NCBI GenBank assembly: GCA_039182715.1
Contig: JBCDBY010000174.1
Coordinates: 1 to 9,611 of the forward strand
Reading direction: 5' to 3'
Length of the DNA: 9,611 bases
Source of the DNA: JBCDBY01 sp039182715
GTDB taxonomy: Bacteria > Planctomycetota > PLA2
A program made the translations under genes and the position numbers. The notes beneath the pieces were generated by a model, which was not told the origin of the DNA, did no database searches, and was given only the letters and a program-made list of their open reading frames with translations. Below, one piece after another: positions 5,736-9,611 of the stretch (position 1 is the stretch's first letter; every line of letters starts with the position of its first letter).

Positions 5736-6209
5736 TTAGCCGGGCTTCACCATGTAGAGCGGCTGGCCGTACTCGACCGCCTCGGCGTTCTGCACGCAGA
5801 CCTTGACGATCTCGCCGCTGCACTCCGCCTTGATCTCGTTCATGACCTTCATCGCCTCGAGGATGCAGACTACCGACTCCGGGCCGACCTTCGCACCGAC
5901 CTGGACGTACGCGTCCGCTTCGGGCGAGGGTGCCGAGTAGAAGGTGCCCACCATCGGGGCGGTGATCGTGTGGAGTCCCGCGTCCTCGGCCGGCGCAGCA
6001 GCCGGGGCCCCCGCGGCGGGCGCCGCCGGCGCCGGTGCGGCGGCCGGAGCTGCCGCGGGTGCAACGGCGGGGACGGTCGTGACCACGGGAGCGGCACTGC
6101 CGTCCGGCTTGCGCAGGCGAAGGCGCTTGCCCTCCTCCTCGATCTCGATCTCGACCAGGTCGTTGTCGTTCATGATCTGGACGATCTTCTTGAGATCTCT
6201 GACGTCCAT
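5736..6209 (-). CDS. accB: Biotin carboxyl carrier protein of acetyl-CoA carboxylase
   Basis: The 157-residue protein has the normal AccB layout. The N-terminal part is MDVRDLKKIVQIMNDNDLVEIEIEEEG, followed by a long Ala/Pro linker (about residues 39-75) and a biotinyl domain from about 80. The biotinylation motif EAMKVMNEI is at 119-127, with Lys121 the modified residue, and MVGTFYSAP (86-94) is the usual strand and thumb region. It carries the carboxyl group from AccC to the carboxyltransferase, whose genes are not in the window. The ATG at 6207-6209 has a GGAGG (complement of 6215-6219) 5 nt upstream, which fixes the start; longer in-frame extensions would overlap asd. The gene begins 16 bp after the asd stop and ends 3 bp before accC. 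Confidence 0.97.
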   Translation of the reverse strand: MDVRDLKKIVQIMNDNDLVEIEIEEEGKRLRLRKPDGSAAPVVTTVPAVAPAAAPAAAPAPAAPAAGAPAAAPAEDAGLHTITAPMVGTFYSAPSPEADAYVQVGAKVGPESVVCILEAMKVMNEIKAECSGEIVKVCVQNAEAVEYGQPLYMVKPG

Positions 6210-6225
6210 TGAATCCTCCGTCCCA

Positions 6226-7179
6226 CTAGGCGCGCGTCTGCACGCCCAGTGCCCTTTCCGCGATCTGAATCGCGTTGAGCGCCGCGCCCTTGCGCAGCTG
6301 ATCCATGACGCACCACAACGCGAGCCCCGGTTGGAAAGCCCGGTCGCGGCGGATTCTACCGATATGCACGCGGTCCTTCCCAGCCACATCCCGCGGCGTG
6401 GGAAGTTCGCCGTCGTGGACGACGACGCCCTCGGAGTCCCGCATGCGGGTGGCCGCCTCGTCCGGGCTCACCTCGCGCTCCAACTCCAGATGGACCGCCT
6501 CAGCGTGCGCCCGCCAGACCGGCACGCGCACGCAGGTGGCCGTGACGGGCAGTTCGGGGCGATCCAGGATGCGGCGCAGCTCGTCGCGCACCTTGGTCTC
6601 CTCCGTCGAGAAGCCGTCCTCCCCGATCGCCTGCACCCACGGAATCACGTTGTGGGCGATCGGCTTGGGGAAGACCCGCGTCTCGATCGGCTCGCCCGCG
6701 GCATCGGCCGCCTCCTGGGCGCGCAGCTCCTCGATGGCGGGGGCGCCGGCGCCGGAAACCGCCTGATAGCTGCACATCACCACCCGCCGCACCTCCGGGA
6801 GGCGATGGATCGCCATGGCCAGGAGGATCGTCGAGCAGTTCGGGTTGGCGATCAGCCGGGCGCCGCCATCCAGCTCCGCGCCGTTGATTTCCGGCACGAC
6901 CAACGGGCAGGCCGGGTCCATTCGGAACGCGCTGGAGTTGTCGACGACCAGCGCGCCGCCATCCCGGGCCGGGGGGCCGAACTCCCGCGCGACCTCGGAG
7001 CTCGCTGCGAAGAGGGCGACATCGACCCCTTCCAGCGCTGCGTGCGTGGTCGCCGTGAACTCGCCGCGCGTGGAGCTGGCCAAAAGCCGCAGCTCCGTCA
7101 CCGGGAAGGCGCGCTCCTCGAGGATCGCGCGCATTTCCTGGCCGACGGCGCCGCTCGCGCCCACGATTGCGATCTTCAT
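6226..7179 (-). CDS. asd: Aspartate-semialdehyde dehydrogenase
   Basis: The 317-residue protein reduces aspartyl phosphate to the semialdehyde with NADPH, the branch point to lysine/diaminopimelate, threonine and methionine. The NADP-binding start is MKIAIVGASGAVGQEM. VVDNSSAFRMD (78-88) precedes the substrate site, and ANPNCST (111-117) carries the catalytic Cys115. QAVSGAGAPAIEEL and RVPVWRAHAEAV provide the remaining active-site residues, including the probable catalytic His. At 317 residues it is slightly shorter than common Asd proteins (about 330-370), with no motif missing. Its ATG overlaps the moaC stop as ATGA (7176-7179), so the two are translationally coupled. Longer forms extending over moaC are an artefact of an open frame. 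Confidence 0.95.
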   Translation of the reverse strand: MKIAIVGASGAVGQEMRAILEERAFPVTELRLLASSTRGEFTATTHAALEGVDVALFAASSEVAREFGPPARDGGALVVDNSSAFRMDPACPLVVPEINGAELDGGARLIANPNCSTILLAMAIHRLPEVRRVVMCSYQAVSGAGAPAIEELRAQEAADAAGEPIETRVFPKPIAHNVIPWVQAIGEDGFSTEETKVRDELRRILDRPELPVTATCVRVPVWRAHAEAVHLELEREVSPDEAATRMRDSEGVVVHDGELPTPRDVAGKDRVHIGRIRRDRAFQPGLALWCVMDQLRKGAALNAIQIAERALGVQTRA

Positions 7180-7646
7180 CGCGTCCACTCCCCGCTCTTG
7201 CCGCCGCTCTTCTCGAGCAGGGAGAGGTTGGTGATGGCGATGCGCTTCTCGACCGCCTTGAGCATGTCGTAGACGGTCAGCGCCGCGGTCGAGGCCGCCA
7301 CCATCGCCTCCATCTCGAAGCCGGTGCGGTCCACGCCGGTGACCGTGGCGTCGATGCGCAGCGTCTCCTCGTCCTCGAAGGTGAATTCGACGGCGACCGA
7401 ACTGGTGCGCAAGGGGTGGCAGAGCGGAATCAGCTCGGCCGTCCGCTTGGCCGCCTGGATGCCGGCAATACGCGCCGCCGCCTCGACGTCTCCCTTGGAG
7501 GCACGGCCAGCCCGCATCTGCGCCCCGGCCTCGGCGCCCAGCTCGACACGGCACGACGCGACCGCCCGGCGAGCGGTTTCCGGCTTGGAGGCGACGTCGA
7601 CCATGCGGGCGCGACCCGCGGCATCGAGGTGTGAAGGTTCCGGCAT
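7176..7646 (-). CDS. moaC: Cyclic pyranopterin monophosphate synthase
   Basis: The 156-residue protein converts the MoaA product, 3',8-cyclo-dihydro-GTP, to cyclic pyranopterin monophosphate in molybdenum-cofactor synthesis. The family pattern is clear from end to end: SHLDAAGRARMVDV at the start, GDVEAAARIAGIQAAKRTAELIPLCHPL in the centre, and GFEMEAMVAASTAALTVYDMLKAVEK followed by LLEKSGGKSGEW at the end. The ATG at 7644-7646 aligns with known MoaC N-termini. A GTG at 7716-7718 would add 24 unconserved residues and is less likely. No strong ribosome site is seen. It is the first gene of the moaC-asd-accB-accC operon. No other molybdopterin gene lies in the window, so its place here looks like genome-specific clustering. 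Confidence 0.95.
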   Translation of the reverse strand: MPEPSHLDAAGRARMVDVASKPETARRAVASCRVELGAEAGAQMRAGRASKGDVEAAARIAGIQAAKRTAELIPLCHPLRTSSVAVEFTFEDEETLRIDATVTGVDRTGFEMEAMVAASTAALTVYDMLKAVEKRIAITNLSLLEKSGGKSGEWTR

Positions 7647-7661
7647 GGGCGGAAAAGGCGA

Positions 7662-7691
7662 AGTGTACGGCTCGAATCGTCCCAAGTCCAA
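7662..7691 (-). promoter_or_regulatory. Weak candidate promoter of the moaC operon
   Basis: On the minus strand TTGGAC (complement of 7686-7691) and TACACT (complement of 7662-7667) are separated by 18 bp, just upstream of moaC. Each is a partial match to sigma70 boxes. It was chosen mainly because of its place in the 128-bp divergent gap and would leave only a very short leader. Confidence 0.25.
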
Positions 7692-7735
7692 AGCTCCGCC
7701 CGAGTTGGGAGCAACCACCCGTGGGATCGCGCACG

Positions 7736-7741
7736 TATACT
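7736..7741 (+). promoter_or_regulatory. Candidate -10 box of the protease gene
   Basis: TATACT matches TATAAT at 5 of 6 positions and lies 33 bp before the protease start. A convincing -35 element at normal spacing is not visible; TTGGGA at 7705-7710 is 25 bp away, which is too far. Confidence 0.3.
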
Positions 7742-7774
7742 GACTTGGTTATTCCTCAGCCCGGAGAACTCACC

Positions 7775-9611
7775 ATGCAGGCTCGATTCGCCCGGTACGT
7801 GGCGCTCTTTTCGCTCTTGCTGCTCGTCGCGCCCACCGCGCACGCGCAGGAGCAACCCGGCTCGGTTCGCGAGCTCAAGGTCCGCGAAATCATGGTCGCG
7901 GCCGCCGACGCAAAGCCGGACGAGATCGCCCGCGCGGCGGAGAAGCTGGTCGCGCTCGGCAAGCCCGCCAAGCGCGCGATCATCAAGTCGCTGGGCGATT
8001 CCCCGGTGCCGGCGCAGCTCGCCGCCCTGCGGGCGCTGATCGAGCTCGGCAGCCCCACCCTGGCGGCCGAGAAGCTGATCACGCTCGCGGAGGACGAAAA
8101 GCAGAGCATTGCGTATCGCGAGATCGCGCTGGAGCTGGTCGGCATTTCCGAGGAGCTCGACGCCGAGGAGGGCCTGCTCGACCTCGTCACCGAACTCAAC
8201 CCGCGCATCCGCATCGCGGCGGCGCGCGCGCTCTGGCGGCTCGATGCCCCCGAGAGCCACCGCGCCAAGGTCGTGCTGCGCGAGTATCTCGGCTCGACCG
8301 ACCCCGAGCTGCGGGCGCAGGGTGCGCTAGCGCTCGCGGAGATGGGCGACGGCGAAACGCCGGGCGTGACGCGCGAGTTGCGACGCCTCCGACGCGAGCC
8401 GGGCCAGCGCGGCCAGCTCGCCCGTGCGCTTTACGACAAGCTCACCATGCAGAAGTCGCTCAGCCGTCTCGAGGCGGAGGGCGATCGGCGCGGCGCGCGG
8501 CAGAATGCGCGCTGGCTGCCGCTCGACGAGATCCGCGAGATGCTGCGTCGCCTCTACGACCGCGACGGCGAGATCGACGATGAGCAGCTGCGTATCGGCG
8601 CGGCGCGCGGCATGGTCAACTTCCCGGAGGACCCGTACACGGTCTTCATGAGCCCGGCGCAGTATCAGGAATTCCTGCACGGCTCCGATGGCGTCGACCC
8701 CAGCTACGGCGGCATCGGCGCGTTCATCGACACCAATGTCACCGATCGGCTGCGCATTCTGCGGCCGATGTTCGGCGGTCCCGCGTGGGACGCCGATATC
8801 CGCGGCGGCGACGAGATCGTCGCGGTGAACGGCAAGACGACCGTCGGCCGATCGATCACCGAGATCATTCGCCAGGTCAAGGGCCCGCCGGGTACGACGG
8901 TCACGCTGAGCGTGATGCGTCGCGGCTGGCTCGAGCCGCGCGACGTCGACGTCATTCGCGCGCGCATCGTCATTCCTTCGGTCTACAGCCGCATGCTGCC
9001 GGGCAAGATCGGGCTCATCCAGATCGCCCAGTTCGCGGCCGGCACGCCGGAAGAGATGCAGGAGGCGCTCAAGACGCTCGAGGCCGACGGCATGCGCGGC
9101 CTCGTGATCGACCTGCGCGACAACCCGGGCGGCCTGCTCGGCAGCGTCGTCGGCGCGCTGACCCCGTTCCTCAACCGGGGCGACAACATCTGCACCGTGC
9201 GCGGTCGCATCTATCGCCCCGAGAAGCACAACGCGGGCGTGCCCGACCGCAAGCGCCGCTACCCGATCAGCGTGCTCATCAACCGGCGCAGCGCGTCGGG
9301 CTCGGAGCTGATGTCGGGCGTGCTGCAGCACTACTCCAAGACGTCGAAGCGCAGCTCCGCCGAGGGCGCGTTCGTCGACGGTCTCGTCTTCGGCGAATCG
9401 AGCTTCGGCAAGGGCACCGTGCAGCACACGCTGCCGCTGCGGACCTGGCCGGGCGAGGAGTTCACCGACGCGCCGCGCAAGAACGGCTTCTGGGATCGCG
9501 GCGAGCAGTACGAGGACAAGAACGGCAATGGACGCTGGGATCCCGGCGAGCCGTTCACCGACACGCCGCGCCTCAACCGCCGCTGGAACGACGCCGAGCC
9601 GTGGAAGGACA
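7775..9611 (+). CDS. Exported S41 carboxyl-terminal-processing protease with HEAT-like and PDZ domains (3' end beyond the window)
   Basis: There are 612 codons without a stop. Residues 1-24 are a Sec signal peptide ending AHA before QEQ, so it acts in the envelope. Residues about 30-230 are paired amphipathic helices resembling HEAT repeats (for example LAALRALIELG and LRAQGALALAEMGD). The protease-type helical lead-in contains AARGMVNFPEDPYTVFM. A PDZ domain (about 311-390) follows, with YGGIGAF and WDADIRGGDEIVAVNGK. The S41 core shows DLRDNPGG (446-453), the nucleophile region SASGSELMSGVLQ with probable Ser508, and SFGKGTVQ with Lys546. The Ser-Lys spacing is 38 residues, against 25 in classical CtpA/Prc. 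After this an acidic GE-F-D...NG-WD tandem repeat begins. GGAGA 7 nt before the ATG supports the start. S41 proteases cut the C-termini of misfolded or precursor envelope proteins; the specific target is unknown. Confidence 0.9.
   Translation, partial: MQARFARYVALFSLLLLVAPTAHAQEQPGSVRELKVREIMVAAADAKPDEIARAAEKLVALGKPAKRAIIKSLGDSPVPAQLAALRALIELGSPTLAAEKLITLAEDEKQSIAYREIALELVGISEELDAEEGLLDLVTELNPRIRIAAARALWRLDAPESHRAKVVLREYLGSTDPELRAQGALALAEMGDGETPGVTRELRRLRREPGQRGQLARALYDKLTMQKSLSRLEAEGDRRGARQNARWLPLDEIREMLRRLYDRDGEIDDEQLRIGAARGMVNFPEDPYTVFMSPAQYQEFLHGSDGVDPSYGGIGAFIDTNVTDRLRILRPMFGGPAWDADIRGGDEIVAVNGKTTVGRSITEIIRQVKGPPGTTVTLSVMRRGWLEPRDVDVIRARIVIPSVYSRMLPGKIGLIQIAQFAAGTPEEMQEALKTLEADGMRGLVIDLRDNPGGLLGSVVGALTPFLNRGDNICTVRGRIYRPEKHNAGVPDRKRRYPISVLINRRSASGSELMSGVLQHYSKTSKRSSAEGAFVDGLVFGESSFGKGTVQHTLPLRTWPGEEFTDAPRKNGFWDRGEQYEDKNGNGRWDPGEPFTDTPRLNRRWNDAEPWKD
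9452..9611 (+). repeat. In-frame tandem repeat of 15-16 residues (GExFxD...NGxWDx) inside the protease gene
   Basis: Three consecutive units start with GEEFTD (9452-9499), GEQYED (9500-9544) and GEPFTD (9545-9592). A fourth, AEPWKD, begins at 9593 and continues past the window. Each ends in a Trp-Asp or Trp-Asn pair (FWDR, RWDP, RWND). The middle DKNGNGRWDPGE resembles calcium-binding DxNxNG loops. The units interrupt the S41 core just after the catalytic lysine strand. Confidence 0.7.

Noticed and set aside
4470..6212. 580-codon plus-strand frame opposite accC and accB
   Set aside because: It is a high-GC antisense shadow with repetitive Leu/Asp/Val/Arg composition, while the minus strand encodes two complete and well-recognised proteins.
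6210..6389. N-terminal extension of AccB by 60 residues
   Set aside because: The extension overlaps the end of asd and lacks family similarity; GGAGG placed 5 nt before the ATG at 6209 fixes the start there.
8327..9427. 366-codon minus-strand frame opposite the protease
   Set aside because: Antisense to the PDZ and S41 domains; its His/Arg/Ala/Leu-rich composition is that of a shadow.

Overview
The window looks like a chromosomal segment of a high-GC, Gram-negative-type bacterium. G/C dominates third codon positions throughout, and there is a two-subunit bacterial acetyl-CoA carboxylase operon, a PilZ protein and an exported PDZ protease. I see no rRNA, tRNA or marker that fixes the phylum; a delta-proteobacterial/myxobacterial-like lineage is only a guess from style.

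Left part (1-2909). On the minus strand lie a PilZ-domain protein running off the left edge (1-283), a DegT/WbpE-type PLP sugar aminotransferase (370-1494) and a Gfo/Idh/MocA dehydrogenase (1508-2545). The last two are 13 bp apart and form a dehydrogenase/transaminase pair typical of amino-sugar nucleotide synthesis. A small two-helix membrane protein (2575-2865) is encoded divergently. Its convergent boundary with the next gene holds a perfect 11-bp hairpin built from a 7-bp repeat unit (2877-2904).

Middle (2907-4392). An extended-SDR sugar epimerase/dehydratase (2907-3842, minus) has lost the Lys of its YxxxK motif. Next comes the most unusual object in the window: a 461-bp cassette (3932-4392) holding one four-helix-bundle gene (23S-IVP/S23/Avd-like family, 4008-4376, plus). 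It is bounded by 31-bp inverted repeats that match at 29 positions. Each repeat is a tandem heptamer, GGGGCYA; the left one is a textbook four-tract G-quadruplex motif. The cassette fills the gap between accC and the epimerase, and its right end begins at the accC stop codon.

Right part (4392-7646, minus). A tight housekeeping operon reads moaC, asd, accB, accC: molybdopterin precursor synthesis, aspartate semialdehyde dehydrogenase, and the biotin carrier and biotin carboxylase of acetyl-CoA carboxylase. Its junctions are a 4-bp overlap, 16 bp and 3 bp.

Far right (7775-9611, plus, incomplete). Divergent from moaC is an exported S41 carboxyl-terminal-processing protease: signal peptide, HEAT-like helical repeats, PDZ, protease core with Ser/Lys dyad, and then a tandem GE(F/Y)xD...NGxWD acidic repeat that continues past the window end.

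The best candidate for an under-described system is the cassette with heptamer ends, possibly together with the second heptamer array at 2877-2904.
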